From Rhynchopus sp. YZ270_cl-10 (taxonomy: Eukaryota > Euglenozoa > Diplonemea > Diplonemida > Diplonemidae): a stretch of 64,000 bases of DNA. The DNA lies in assembly GCA_964035575.1 (NCBI GenBank), contig OZ037850.1, positions 124,001 through 188,000 of the forward strand. Reading direction: 5' to 3'. This document shows positions 8,311 to 18,134 of this stretch, one piece after another (positions within the stretch are counted from its first letter, which is position 1; every line of letters starts with the position of its first letter). The notes under the pieces are model-generated. The model ran no database searches. It was given only the letters and a program-made list of their open reading frames with translations, and was not told where the DNA came from. Made by a program: the position numbers and the translations under genes.

Positions 8311-10566
8311 TTACAGCCTCACCTCCGCCACATTCTGGTTGTTGTTGTGATGGTCGTCCAGGTTAACCGACATCTCATCGTCAAACAGATCCTGGACATG
8401 CAGTCTTGGCCCACCCTTCATTGCCATGTGCACAGCAGCACCTGCCACACACAAGGCCACAGCACCACCAGCAATGCCCAGTGACCAGTACGGGAAACCT
8501 GCACCTGTGTCGCTTCCGTCAGATTCAGAAGACGCAGCACCACCCTCACGCACAGGAGGTGTCTCTGTCTCAGGTGACGTGGTCTCTGGGATGCCTGGGT
8601 ACGCAGTGCGTGGTGCTGTTGTTGTGGGTGCGTCTGTTGCAGGGGCGTCCGTTGCTGGTGCGTCTGTCGCAGCAATGCCTGGGTACGCAGTGCGTGGCGA
8701 CATTGTCGCGGGTGCGTCAGTTGCAGGTGCCTCAGTCATCGGAATATCTGTTGCAGGCGCTGCCGTCGAAGGAGCAGATGTCGGTACTGACGTGGCAGGT
8801 GCGTCTGTTGCAGGAATGCCTGGGTGTGCTGTGGGTGGTGCACCCGTTGCTGGTGCGTCAGTCACAGGTGCACTCGTCGGCACAGCGGTATCAGGAGCCA
8901 TTGTACTGGGTGCTGATGTGGGTGTGCTTGTGGCAGGTGCGTTTGTTGCAGGAATGCCAGGGTGTGCTGTGGGTGGCGCGCTTGTTTCAGGTGCGTCTGT
9001 TGCAGGTGCCTGAGTCAAAGGAGCAGTCGTGTCAGGTGCTCCAGTTGCAGGGGCACCTGTTTGAGGTGCCTGTGTCAGAGGTGCATCCGTCTTTGGTGCA
9101 GTTGTGGAGGGTGCTGCTGTGCTTGGTGCATCTGTCGCAGGTGCTGCAGTGGCAGGTGCATCTGTCATAGGTGCTGTCGTTGCAGGAGCTGTTGTTGCAG
9201 GTGCATCAGTGTCAGGCACTCCTGTCGCAGGTGCGTTTGTTGCATCAATACCAGGGTGTGCTGTCGGTGGTGCAGCTGTTGGTGGTGCGTCTGTTGCAGG
9301 TGCACTTGTCGGTGTTGACGTGGGTGTGACCGTGTCAGGTGCGTCTGTTGGTGGTGCATCCGTCACTGGTGCAGTCGTGGCAGGTGCTCCCGTCATTGGT
9401 GCCTCCGTAACAGGAGCGGTTGTGTCAGGAGCATCTGTGGCAGGTGTGTCAGTGTCTGGCGCAACTACAGCAGGAGCATCTGTGTCAGGGACAGTGGTTG
9501 CAGGTGCTTCTGTTGTTGGTGCGTCAGTCGCAGGAGCATCTGTTGTTCCTTGAGGGGCAGTCGTGGCAGGTGGGTCTGTGGGCCACACAACACCGTTCTC
9601 CTGAAGCTGGCGCCATGCAGGAAGAAAGTACTTCTCGAACTTTTCCAGGTCCACCTTGAACTCGTCGCAGATAGCCGCAATACGAACGTCACGACGCATC
9701 TGGAAGTCAATGGGGAGCATGACAAAGCCAGGCCTGGGTCCTCCACGGTACTGCAGGTCCGTCCCGTTCCTCTCAGCAGCGTGGCCAGAGAACCAAGGAC
9801 CATCCATCAGGTTCGTGTAGAACTCAGTGCTCCACTCCAAGTTTGCAAGTGTCCAGTTGCCCTGGTTGTTGCTGGTCTCATTGTGCATCGTCCCAAAGGT
9901 GTGTGCACCCATGAGTGCCGTGATTTTGTACAAGGCATCAGGGTCAGTGTCCAGTGAGAATCCCAACTCCTCGAACTTCTCGTAGAAGTACTTCTGTGTC
10001 TCTCTGTGAGGTGCGTCCTCGTTGTCGATGTTCTTCTGTGGCAGACGCATCGGGTCAGCAACACACTTCGTGGACATGTCCTTGTTTGTGAAGTCAGTCC
10101 TTCCAGGGCGGAAGTACAAAGGCGGTGTTCCCATGTACTCCATGGCTGTGTTCCCTGCAAGCTGGTACAGGTCTGCGTACGACACGTAAGGGAACTTGCT
10201 CTTCACCTTCTCCAGAGGTCCCGTTGCCTTGTCAAGACCCTTGTTGTCGTGAAGGTCGGCCTCAGGTGCACCACGCACACATCCCCCTGTGCTCCCACCC
10301 ACGGGCAGTGCTGCTGGGTTGAAGGTGGAGCAACTGTGCCACGCAAGACGCACAAGGAGAGGACGGAAGCCAGGCTCCTGGTTTTCAATCACATCTACAA
10401 TTGCCTGCACCACGGGGAGGTAGTCCGCCTCGTATCCTGGTGCAAGGTCCTGTCCTGGTATCGTGATTGGTGCTGTGGGTGGCGGCGGTGCGGTGGGTTC
10501 AACACCTCCTTGGGCTGTGACAAGGGCCAGGAGGGACGACGCGACCATGAGGTACATTGTGTGCAT
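8311..10566 (-). CDS. Surface peroxidase copy 2 (no DOMON)
   Basis: 751 residues: signal peptide (MHTMYLMVASSLLALVTAQ), class I heme peroxidase with RLAWH, GAHTFG and MLPIDF, then a long TDAPAT/PTAHPGIPAT mucin-like stalk, a membrane segment (FPYWSLGIAGGAVALCVAGA) and a cytosolic tail ending NVAEVRL. There is no DOMON-like segment; the linker runs straight into stalk repeats. The peroxidase has HAAERNGTDLQY after the proximal helix, shared with copy 3 but not with copies 1, 5 and 6. The tail matches copy 4 almost exactly. The start is the ATG 11 bases after the conserved CAG|ATA. The upstream ATG (10590) in the same frame would be removed if that acceptor is used. Confidence 0.9.
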   Translation of the reverse strand: MHTMYLMVASSLLALVTAQGGVEPTAPPPPTAPITIPGQDLAPGYEADYLPVVQAIVDVIENQEPGFRPLLVRLAWHSCSTFNPAALPVGGSTGGCVRGAPEADLHDNKGLDKATGPLEKVKSKFPYVSYADLYQLAGNTAMEYMGTPPLYFRPGRTDFTNKDMSTKCVADPMRLPQKNIDNEDAPHRETQKYFYEKFEELGFSLDTDPDALYKITALMGAHTFGTMHNETSNNQGNWTLANLEWSTEFYTNLMDGPWFSGHAAERNGTDLQYRGGPRPGFVMLPIDFQMRRDVRIAAICDEFKVDLEKFEKYFLPAWRQLQENGVVWPTDPPATTAPQGTTDAPATDAPTTEAPATTVPDTDAPAVVAPDTDTPATDAPDTTAPVTEAPMTGAPATTAPVTDAPPTDAPDTVTPTSTPTSAPATDAPPTAAPPTAHPGIDATNAPATGVPDTDAPATTAPATTAPMTDAPATAAPATDAPSTAAPSTTAPKTDAPLTQAPQTGAPATGAPDTTAPLTQAPATDAPETSAPPTAHPGIPATNAPATSTPTSAPSTMAPDTAVPTSAPVTDAPATGAPPTAHPGIPATDAPATSVPTSAPSTAAPATDIPMTEAPATDAPATMSPRTAYPGIAATDAPATDAPATDAPTTTAPRTAYPGIPETTSPETETPPVREGGAASSESDGSDTGAGFPYWSLGIAGGAVALCVAGAAVHMAMKGGPRLHVQDLFDDEMSVNLDDHHNNNQNVAEVRL

Positions 10567-10577
10567 ATTCTTACTAT

Positions 10578-10579
10578 CT
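10578..10579 (-). promoter_or_regulatory. Candidate spliced-leader acceptor, peroxidase copy 2
   Basis: AG of CCCCAACAG|ATAGTAAG, 11 bases before the ATG. A pyrimidine-rich run (TTCTTCTCCTTTTCAACTCC) lies just upstream. Confidence 0.5.
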
Positions 10580-11930
10580 GTTGGGGGCATGTTGACCTGG
10601 GGAGTTGAAAAGGAGAAGAAGAAAACAGAGTACTGACATGTCAGCAGAAAGATATTCATTTCACTATCGAATAAATAAACAAAATTTAATCGTTGAAAAT
10701 GTGTTGAGGCAGAAGAAGTGGCATCCACACTGCATCTAACTCCGACAGTGAAGGCTCATGACTCAACAAAAGAAATGATAGTGCGAAAGATGTGTGTCTC
10801 ACGACACACACATCCGTAAACAACTCACAGCACAAAGAAATGTGGATAACAAAAACAAATAAAAACAATCCTGTAAGATGAGTGCGACCCTCGTCCACAC
10901 AGATCTCTCACGAAAACGGGGTTCTGGGAAGTGGGAGGAGGTGAAAAATATGATCTGTGCCCAAGCACAATCAGATGGAACGGGATGCAGTGTGCGGGAG
11001 AGAGGGTTAAAAAACCCGAAGGTGTTCCTTGCGAGAAACTGGAAAAGAACACAAACACACTGTGCCTGAGAGACAAACGAGCTAAGAAAAGACCGCCACT
11101 CATATGACCCACCCACCACCTATGTCATGGGAAACTTGCCCACTGTTGTCCGCTTATAGTATTCACGTTGGCAGACTGAAGAAATAATATTAACGCAGAA
11201 AGAAGAAGTGTGATGGTAAGATGATGGAAGCTGTTTCCGTCCACTCCAGTAAAGAAGTGAAGACGAAGCATCGTGCACAGTTTGCGTCGTGTCACTTGCT
11301 GCTTGAAACTCACTCCAATGGTGTTGTCAAAAGAATTTAATTGTACACAAACAACACACAACTGCAACCTTGTTGGCTCTCAAGATAAAAGCAAAGAGGA
11401 CAACAGTTGAATGAAGGGATCACCTTCAGTGCTGCTGCAGAGTAAAACACTGCAAGGTACCAAAAACAAAAGGGAAATTGACCAGGATCGTAAAAATTAT
11501 CGACCGTACTAATGTTCTACCTTTTCAGGATTTTTCTGGAAGTTCAACCTTTTTACGGTCGAACACTTTTACTATTACTGTACTGTAAAACTCATAAAAC
11601 ATGTGCGCAAAAAATAAAATCAGATTTCAACTTTTCTTCTCAACAACAATCTGTCAGCGTCAAAGTAAATCGAGGTGCAAGCAGGCAACACCAAAGAGAT
11701 TAGCAATTGTCATTCGACAACGCAACTGCTTCATAAGTCCAAGAGTTTCACTTTGCGATGTCTTCGTGACATCTAATATGTTCGGGTTTGTTTCTTATCA
11801 TTGTTGTGACTGTCCAATTACAGCCTCACCTCCGCTACATTGACTTGTCGTATGTCAGGGCCAAGTCTCAACGGTGCTGGCACAGGAATCAGTCGGGAGT
11901 TCTTATTTTCGGTGGATATTAGTAGTGTCA
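10580..11930. repeat. Array spacer between copies 2 and 3, type S with an insertion and a fossil gene tail
   Basis: Homologous to the copy 1/2 and copy 3/4 spacers from about 10694 to 11837. It differs in two ways. About 106 bases at 11480-11586 are unique to it. Positions 11818-11841 still encode the last residues and stop of a copy 2/4-type gene. From about 11842 the sequence instead matches the 3' flank of copy 5 (from about 19751). No gene is present. Confidence 0.85.
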
Positions 11931-14690
11931 TCACAGTCTCACTTCATTGACTGCTGCAGGGGATGACGCATCCGTGGCAGGATCCAGGTTAATCGACATC
12001 TCATCGTCAAATAGATCCTGAAGTTGCAGTCTCTGCCCACCCTTCATTGCCATGTGCACAGCAGCACCCGCCACACACAAGGCCACAGCACCACCAGCAA
12101 TGCCCAGTGACCAGTACGGGAAACCTGCACCTGTGTCGCTTCCGTCAGATTCAGAAGACGCAGCACCACCCTCACGCACAGGAGGTGTCTCTGTCTCAGG
12201 TGACGTGGTCTCTGGGATGCCTGGGTACGCAGTGCGTGGTGCTGTTGTTGTGGGTGCGCCTGTTGCAGGGGCGTCCGTTGCTGGTGCGTCTGTTGCAGCA
12301 ATACCTGGGTACGAAGTGCGTGGGGACATTGTCGCGGGTGCGTCAGTTGCAGGTGCCTCAGTCATCGGAACATCTGTTGCAGGCGCTGCCGTCGAAGGAG
12401 CAGATGTCGGTACTGACGTGGCAGGTGCGTCTGTTGCAGGAATGCCTGGGTGTGCTGTGGGTGGTGCACCCGTTGCTGGTGCGTCAGTCACAGGTGCACT
12501 TGTCGGCACAGCGGTATCAGGAGCCATTGTACTGGGTGCTGATGTGGGTGTGCTTGTGGCAGGTGCGTTTGTTGCAGGAATGCCAGGGTGTGCTGTGGGT
12601 GGCGCGCTTGTTGCAGGTGCGTCTGTTGCAGGTGCCTGAGTCAAAGGAGCAGTCGTGTCAGGTGCTCCAGTTGCAGGGGCACCTGTTTGAGGTGCCTGTG
12701 TCAGAGGTGCATCCGTCTTTGGTGCAGTTGTGGAGGGTGCTGCTGTGCTTGGTGCATCTGTCGCTGGTGCTGCAGTGGCAGGTGCATCTGTCATAGGTGC
12801 TGTCGTTGCAGGAGCTGTTGTTGCAGGTGCATCAGTGTCAGGCACTCCTGTCGCAGGTGCGTTTGTTGCATCAATACCAGGGAGTGGTGTCGGTGGTGCG
12901 TCTGTTGCAGGTGCACTTGTCGGTGTTGACGTGGGTGTGACCGTGGCAGGTGCGTCTGTTGCAGGTGCATCCGTCACTGGTGCAGTCGTGGAAGGAGCAA
13001 CAGTTGGTGGAGCATTCGTTGCTGGTGCCGCAGTTGGTGCTGCCTGTGTGTCACATTTATCAATAGTCATGGACTGACGTCCACGGTTCGGTTCCGCTCC
13101 GTGGCTCACCCATGTCGATCCAACTTCGCCAGTTCCCATCGCGAACGCAATGCCGAACGCAGCACCAAACACAAGTGACTTCGTGCTGCTGACAGGGTCC
13201 ACGTCGTAAATGTTACGCTGGAACGTGCACATCAGTGACCCACCTGCTTCTGTCGATGTGACAGGAGTTGTCTCAGTGTTGTCCTGTGTTGTGGGTGCTC
13301 CAGGGACAGACACCTCAGCGAATCCTTGTGGGATCACGGAAGTCGAGCAGGCAACAATGTTCAGGCCGTTCATAGTGTCAGGCGCAGCGTCATCAGCAAA
13401 CCCAAGTGCCGCGAACTGTGGTGAGGAGCCAGAGTTCACAGTGAGAGTGAACTGCACCTGGTCCTGTCCTGCGTCCTGTCCCACAACGTACGACACCTGA
13501 ATGTTGCCAAGGTTCACGTTGTTACTTGCGCATGAGGCAACAAAACCAGACGCTGGCACTGCAGGTGTGTCAGTGTCTGGCGCAACTACAGCAGGAGCAT
13601 CTGTGTCAGGGACAGTGGTTGCAGGTGCTTCTGTTGTTGGTGCGTCAGTTGCAGGAGCATCTGTCGTTCCTTGAGGGGCAGTCGTGGCAGGTGGGTCTGT
13701 GGGCCACACAACACCGTTCTCTTGAAGCTGGCGCCATGCCGGGAGAAAGTACTTCTCAAAAAGTTGCAGGTCCACCTTGAACTCATTGCAGATTGCAGCA
13801 ATACGATCATCAGTACGCATCTGGAAGTCAATGGGGAGCATGATAAAGCCAGGCCTGGGTCCACCGAAGTACTGCAGGTCCGTCCCGTTCCTCTCAGCAG
13901 CGTGGCCAGCGAACCAAGGACCATCCATCAGGTTCGTGTAGAACTCAGTGCTCCACTCCAAGTTGGCAAGTGTCCAGTTGCCCTGGTTGTTGCTGGTCTC
14001 ATTGTGCATCGTCCCAAAGGTGTGTGCTCCCATGAGTGCCGTGATTTTGTACAAGGCATCAGGGTCAGTGTCCAGTGAGAATCCCAACTCTGCAAACTTC
14101 TCGTAGAAGTACTCACGTGTCTTTTTATGCGGCGAGTCCTCGTTCTCGATGTTCTTCTGTGGCAGACGCATGTCGTCGTTAACACACTGAGTCGACATGT
14201 CCTTGTTTGCGAAGTCAGTCCTTCCAGGGCGGAAGTACAAAGGCGGTGTTCCCATGTACTCCATGGCTGTGTTCCCTGCAAGCTGGTACAGGTCTGCGTA
14301 CGACACGTAAGGGAACTTGCTCTTCACCTTCTCCAGAGGTCCCGTTGCCTTGTCAAGACCCTTGTTGTCGTGAAGGTCGGCCTCAGGTGCACCACGCACA
14401 CATCCCCCTGTGCTCCCACCCACAGGCAGTGCTGCTGGGTTGAAGGTGGAGCAACTGTGCCACGCAAGACGCACAAGGAGAGGACGGAAGCCAGGCTCCT
14501 GGCTCTCAATCACATCCACAATTGCCTGCACCACGGGGAGGTATTCCGCCTCGTATCCTGGTGCAAGGTCCTGTCCTGGCACCGTGATTGCTGCTGTCGG
14601 TGGCGGCGGTGCGGTGGGGTCGCTACCTCCTCCTTGGGCTGTGACAAGGGCCAGGAGGGACGACGCGACCATGAGGTACATTGTGTGCAT
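11931..14690 (-). CDS. Surface peroxidase copy 3 (with DOMON-like domain)
   Basis: 919 residues. Signal peptide as in copy 2, class I peroxidase with RLAWH, GAHTFG and MLPIDF, Thr/Pro linker, DOMON-like domain (coded by about 13040-13565), long mucin-like stalk, membrane segment FPYWSLGIAGGAVALCVAGA and a tail ending AAVNEVRL. The N-terminal part follows copy 2. The C-terminal tail and 3' flank follow copy 5, so the gene is a mosaic. One stalk unit (PTPLPGIDATN) departs from the usual PTAHPGI. The start is the ATG 11 bases after CAG|ATAG. Function is as copy 1, with a possible electron-transfer domain. Substrate is not inferable. Confidence 0.9.
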   Translation of the reverse strand: MHTMYLMVASSLLALVTAQGGGSDPTAPPPPTAAITVPGQDLAPGYEAEYLPVVQAIVDVIESQEPGFRPLLVRLAWHSCSTFNPAALPVGGSTGGCVRGAPEADLHDNKGLDKATGPLEKVKSKFPYVSYADLYQLAGNTAMEYMGTPPLYFRPGRTDFANKDMSTQCVNDDMRLPQKNIENEDSPHKKTREYFYEKFAELGFSLDTDPDALYKITALMGAHTFGTMHNETSNNQGNWTLANLEWSTEFYTNLMDGPWFAGHAAERNGTDLQYFGGPRPGFIMLPIDFQMRTDDRIAAICNEFKVDLQLFEKYFLPAWRQLQENGVVWPTDPPATTAPQGTTDAPATDAPTTEAPATTVPDTDAPAVVAPDTDTPAVPASGFVASCASNNVNLGNIQVSYVVGQDAGQDQVQFTLTVNSGSSPQFAALGFADDAAPDTMNGLNIVACSTSVIPQGFAEVSVPGAPTTQDNTETTPVTSTEAGGSLMCTFQRNIYDVDPVSSTKSLVFGAAFGIAFAMGTGEVGSTWVSHGAEPNRGRQSMTIDKCDTQAAPTAAPATNAPPTVAPSTTAPVTDAPATDAPATVTPTSTPTSAPATDAPPTPLPGIDATNAPATGVPDTDAPATTAPATTAPMTDAPATAAPATDAPSTAAPSTTAPKTDAPLTQAPQTGAPATGAPDTTAPLTQAPATDAPATSAPPTAHPGIPATNAPATSTPTSAPSTMAPDTAVPTSAPVTDAPATGAPPTAHPGIPATDAPATSVPTSAPSTAAPATDVPMTEAPATDAPATMSPRTSYPGIAATDAPATDAPATGAPTTTAPRTAYPGIPETTSPETETPPVREGGAASSESDGSDTGAGFPYWSLGIAGGAVALCVAGAAVHMAMKGGQRLQLQDLFDDEMSINLDPATDASSPAAVNEVRL

Positions 14691-14701
14691 ATTCTTACTA
14701 T

Positions 14702-14703
14702 CT
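14702..14703 (-). promoter_or_regulatory. Candidate spliced-leader acceptor, peroxidase copy 3
   Basis: AG of CCAACAG|ATAGTAAG, 11 bases before the ATG and aligned with copy 2. Confidence 0.5.
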
Positions 14704-15839
14704 GTTGGGAGCATGTTGACCTGGGGAGTTGAAAGGGAGAAGAAGAAAACAGAGTACTGACATGTCAGCAGAAAGAATTCATTTCACTATCGAATAAATA
14801 AACAAAATTTAATCGTTGAAAATGTATTGAGGCAGAAGAAGTGGCATCCACACTGCATCTAACTCCGACAGTGAAGGCTCATGACTCAACAAAAGAAATG
14901 ATAGTGCGAAAGATGTGTGTCTCACGACACACACATCCGTAAACAACTCACAGCACAAAGAAATGTGGATAACAAAAACAAATAAAAACAATCCTGCAAG
15001 ATGAGTGCGACCCTCGTCCACACAGATCTCTCACGAAAACGGGGTTCTGGGAAGTGGGAGGAGGTGAAAAATATGATCTGTGCCCAAGCACAATCAGATG
15101 GAACGGGATGCAGTGTGCGGGAGAGAGGGTTAAAAAACCCGAAGGTGTTCCTTGCGAAAAACTGGAAAAGAACACAAACACACTGTGCCTGAGAGACAAA
15201 CGAGCTAAGAAAAGACCGCCACTCATATGACCCACCCACCACCTATGTCATGGGAAACTTGCCCACTGTTGTCCGCTTATAGTATTCACGTTGGCAGACT
15301 AAAGAAATAATATTAACGCAGAAAGAAGAAGTGTGATGGTAAGATGATGGAAGCTGTTTCCGTCCACTCCAGTAAAGAAGTGAAGACGAAGCATCGTGCA
15401 CAGTTTGCGTCGTGTCACTTGCTGCTTGAAACTCACTCCAATGGTGTTGTCAAAAGAATTTAATTGTACACAAACAACACACAACTGCAACCTTGTTGGC
15501 TCTCAAGATAAAAGCAAAGAGGACAACAGTTGAATGAAGGGATCACCTTCAGTGCTGCTGCAGAGTAAAACACTGCAAGGTACCAAAAACAAAAGGGAAA
15601 TTTAATGAAAAACTCATAAAACATGTGCGCAAAAAATAAAATCAGATTTCAACTTTTCTTCTCAACAACAATCTGTCAGCGTCAAAGTAAATCGAGGTGC
15701 AAGCAGGCAACACCAAAGAGATTAGCAATTGTCATTCGACAACGCAACTGCTTCATAAGTCCAAGAGTTTCACTTTGCGATGTCTTCGTGACATCTAATA
15801 TGTTCGGGTTTGTTTCTTATCATTGTTGTGACTGTCCAA
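14704..15839. repeat. Array spacer between copies 3 and 4 (type S)
   Basis: Almost identical to 7288-8310. It lacks the insertion seen in the copy 2/3 spacer, so the uninterrupted form is probably ancestral. No gene seen. Confidence 0.85.
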
Positions 15840-18119
15840 TTACAGCCTCACCTCCGCCACATTCTGGTTGTTGTTGTGATGGTCGTCCAGGTTAACCGAC
15901 ATCTCATCGTCAAACAGATCCTGGACATGCAATCTTTCGGTCCTCATTGCCATGTGCACAGCAGCACCTGCCACACACAAGGCCACAGCACCACCAGCAA
16001 TGCCCAGTGACCAGTACGGGAAACCTGCACCTGTGTCGCTTCCGTCAGATTCAGAAGACGCAGCACCACCCTCACGCACAGGAGGTGTCTCTGTCTCAGG
16101 TGACGTGGTCTCTGGGATGCCTGGGTACGCAGTGCGTGGTGCTGTTGTTGTGGGTGCGTCTGTTGCAGGGGCGTCCGTTGCTGGTGCGTCTGTTGCAGCA
16201 ATGCCTGGGTACGCAGTGCGTGGCGACATTGTCGCGGGTGCGGCAGTTGCAGGTGCCTCAGTCATCGGAACATCTGTTGCAGGCGCTGCCGTCGAAGGAG
16301 CAGATGTCGGTACTGACGTGGCAGGTGCGTCTGTTGCAGGAATGCCTGGGTGTGCTGTGGGTGGTGCACCCGTTGCTGGTGCGTCAGTCACAGGTGCACT
16401 TGTCGGCACAGCGGTATCAGGAGCCATTGTACTGGGTGCTGATGTGGGTGTGCTTGTGGCAGGTGCGTTTGTTGCAGGAATGCCAGGGTGTGCTGTGGGT
16501 GGCGCGCTTGTTGCAGGTGCGTCTGTTGCAGGTGCCTGAGTCAAAGGAGCAGTCGTGTCAGGTGCTCCAGTTGCAGGGGCACCTGTTTGAGGTGCCTGTG
16601 TCAGAGGTGCATCCGTCTTTGGTGCAGTTGTGGAGGGTGCTGCTGTGCTTGGTGCATCTGTCGCTGGTGCTGCAGTGGCAGGTGCATCTGTCATAGGTGC
16701 TGTCGTTGCAGGAGCTGTTGTTGCAGGTGCATCAGTGTCAGGCACTGCTGTCGCAGGTGCGTTTGTTGCATCAATACCAGGGTGTGCTGTCGGTGGTGCA
16801 GCTGTTGGTGGTGCGTCTGTTGCAGGTGCACTTGTCGGTGTTGACGTGGGTGTGACCGTGGCAGGTGCGTCTGTTGCAGGTGCATCCGTCACTGGTGCAG
16901 TCGTGTCAGGTGCGACTGTCATTGGTGCCTCCGTAACGGGAGCAGTTGTGTCAGGTGCCAGTGTCATGGGTGCGTCTGTGGAAGGTATGTCCGTGTCTGG
17001 CGCAACTACAGCAGGAGCATCTGTGTCAGGGACAGTGGTTGCAGGTGCTTCTGTTGTTGGTGCGTCAGTCGCAGGAGCATCTGTCGTTCCTTGAGGGGCA
17101 GTCGTGGCAGGTGGGTCTGTGGGCCACACAACACCGTTCTCCTGAAGCTGGCGCCATGCAATCAGGAAGTACTTCTCAAAAAGTTCGAGGTCTGCCCTGT
17201 ACTCGTGACAGATGGCGGACAAGCGAACATCACGACGCATCTGGAAGTCAATGGGGAGCATGACGAACATCGGCGAAGGACCTCCACGGTACTGCAGGTC
17301 GATGGTGTCGTTCTTTTCACGAGTCTCAGGGATTCCCCAGGGTCCAGTCATCAAGTTCGTGTAGAACTCATTTCCCCACTCCAAGTTTGAAAGTGTCCAG
17401 TTGCCTTCCTGTCTGCTGATGTCCTGGTGCATTGTTCCAAAGGTGTGTGCTCCCATCAGAGCGACAATTTTGTACAAGGCCTCTGAATCAGTGTCCAGTG
17501 AGAATCCCAACTCCTCGAACTTGGCAAAGAAGTACTCCTGTGTCTCTTTGTGTGGCGCTTCCTCTTCGTTGATGTTCTTCTGTGGCAGACGCATCGGGTC
17601 AGCAACACACTTCGTGGACATGTCCTTGTTTGCGAAGTCAGTTCTTCCAGGGCGGAAGTACAAAGGCGGTGTTCCCATGTACTCCATGGCTGTGTTCCCT
17701 GCAAGCTGGTACAGGTCTGCGTACGACACGTAAGGGAACTTGCTCTTCACTGCCTCCAGTGGTCCTGTTGCCTTGTCAATTCCCTTGTTGTCGTGAAGGT
17801 CGGCCTCAGGTGCACCACGCGCACATCCCCCTGTGCTCCCACCCACGGGCAGTGCTGCTGGGTTGAACGTCGCACAGCTGTGCCACGCAAGACGCACAAG
17901 GAGAGGACGGAAGCCAGGCTCCTGGTTTTCAATCACCTCCACAATTGCCTGCACCACGGGGAGGTAGTCCGCCTCGTATCCTGCTGCAAGGTCCTGTCCT
18001 GGCACCGTGATTGCTGCACCGGGTGGCGCCGCTGCTGTGGGTGTTGGCTTGAATAGACCTCCCTGTGCAGTGACGAGTGTCACGAGACACATGAACGTAT
18101 AACAGCGAATGGTATGCAT
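15840..18119 (-). CDS. Surface peroxidase copy 4 (no DOMON)
   Basis: 759 residues. The signal peptide differs from its neighbours (MHTIRCYTFMCLVTLVTAQ). The peroxidase domain has RLAWH, GAHTFG and MLPIDF, with its own variants in the last helices (SPMFVMLPIDF, LSAICHEYRADLE). The linker passes directly into the mucin-like stalk, with no DOMON segment. The membrane segment is FPYWSLGIAGGAVALCVAGA and the tail ends NVAEVRL, almost the same as copy 2. The ATG is 13 bases after CAG|ATACTA. The 5' flank (18120-19500) is unlike the type S spacers, which suggests the edge of a duplicated block lies here. Confidence 0.9.
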   Translation of the reverse strand: MHTIRCYTFMCLVTLVTAQGGLFKPTPTAAAPPGAAITVPGQDLAAGYEADYLPVVQAIVEVIENQEPGFRPLLVRLAWHSCATFNPAALPVGGSTGGCARGAPEADLHDNKGIDKATGPLEAVKSKFPYVSYADLYQLAGNTAMEYMGTPPLYFRPGRTDFANKDMSTKCVADPMRLPQKNINEEEAPHKETQEYFFAKFEELGFSLDTDSEALYKIVALMGAHTFGTMHQDISRQEGNWTLSNLEWGNEFYTNLMTGPWGIPETREKNDTIDLQYRGGPSPMFVMLPIDFQMRRDVRLSAICHEYRADLELFEKYFLIAWRQLQENGVVWPTDPPATTAPQGTTDAPATDAPTTEAPATTVPDTDAPAVVAPDTDIPSTDAPMTLAPDTTAPVTEAPMTVAPDTTAPVTDAPATDAPATVTPTSTPTSAPATDAPPTAAPPTAHPGIDATNAPATAVPDTDAPATTAPATTAPMTDAPATAAPATDAPSTAAPSTTAPKTDAPLTQAPQTGAPATGAPDTTAPLTQAPATDAPATSAPPTAHPGIPATNAPATSTPTSAPSTMAPDTAVPTSAPVTDAPATGAPPTAHPGIPATDAPATSVPTSAPSTAAPATDVPMTEAPATAAPATMSPRTAYPGIAATDAPATDAPATDAPTTTAPRTAYPGIPETTSPETETPPVREGGAASSESDGSDTGAGFPYWSLGIAGGAVALCVAGAAVHMAMRTERLHVQDLFDDEMSVNLDDHHNNNQNVAEVRL

Positions 18120-18132
18120 GATGTTTTAGTAT

Positions 18133-18134
18133 CT
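18133..18134 (-). promoter_or_regulatory. Candidate spliced-leader acceptor, peroxidase copy 4
   Basis: AG of CAACAACAG|ATACTAAAAC, 13 bases before the ATG. A pyrimidine run (CCTTCCTTTTCACCCC) lies upstream. Confidence 0.5.

Noticed and set aside
8600-9550. Regular short repeats resembling a CRISPR array
   Set aside because: The repeats are codon-phased Thr/Pro/Ala units within an open frame. Spacing and units vary, and the genome is eukaryotic.
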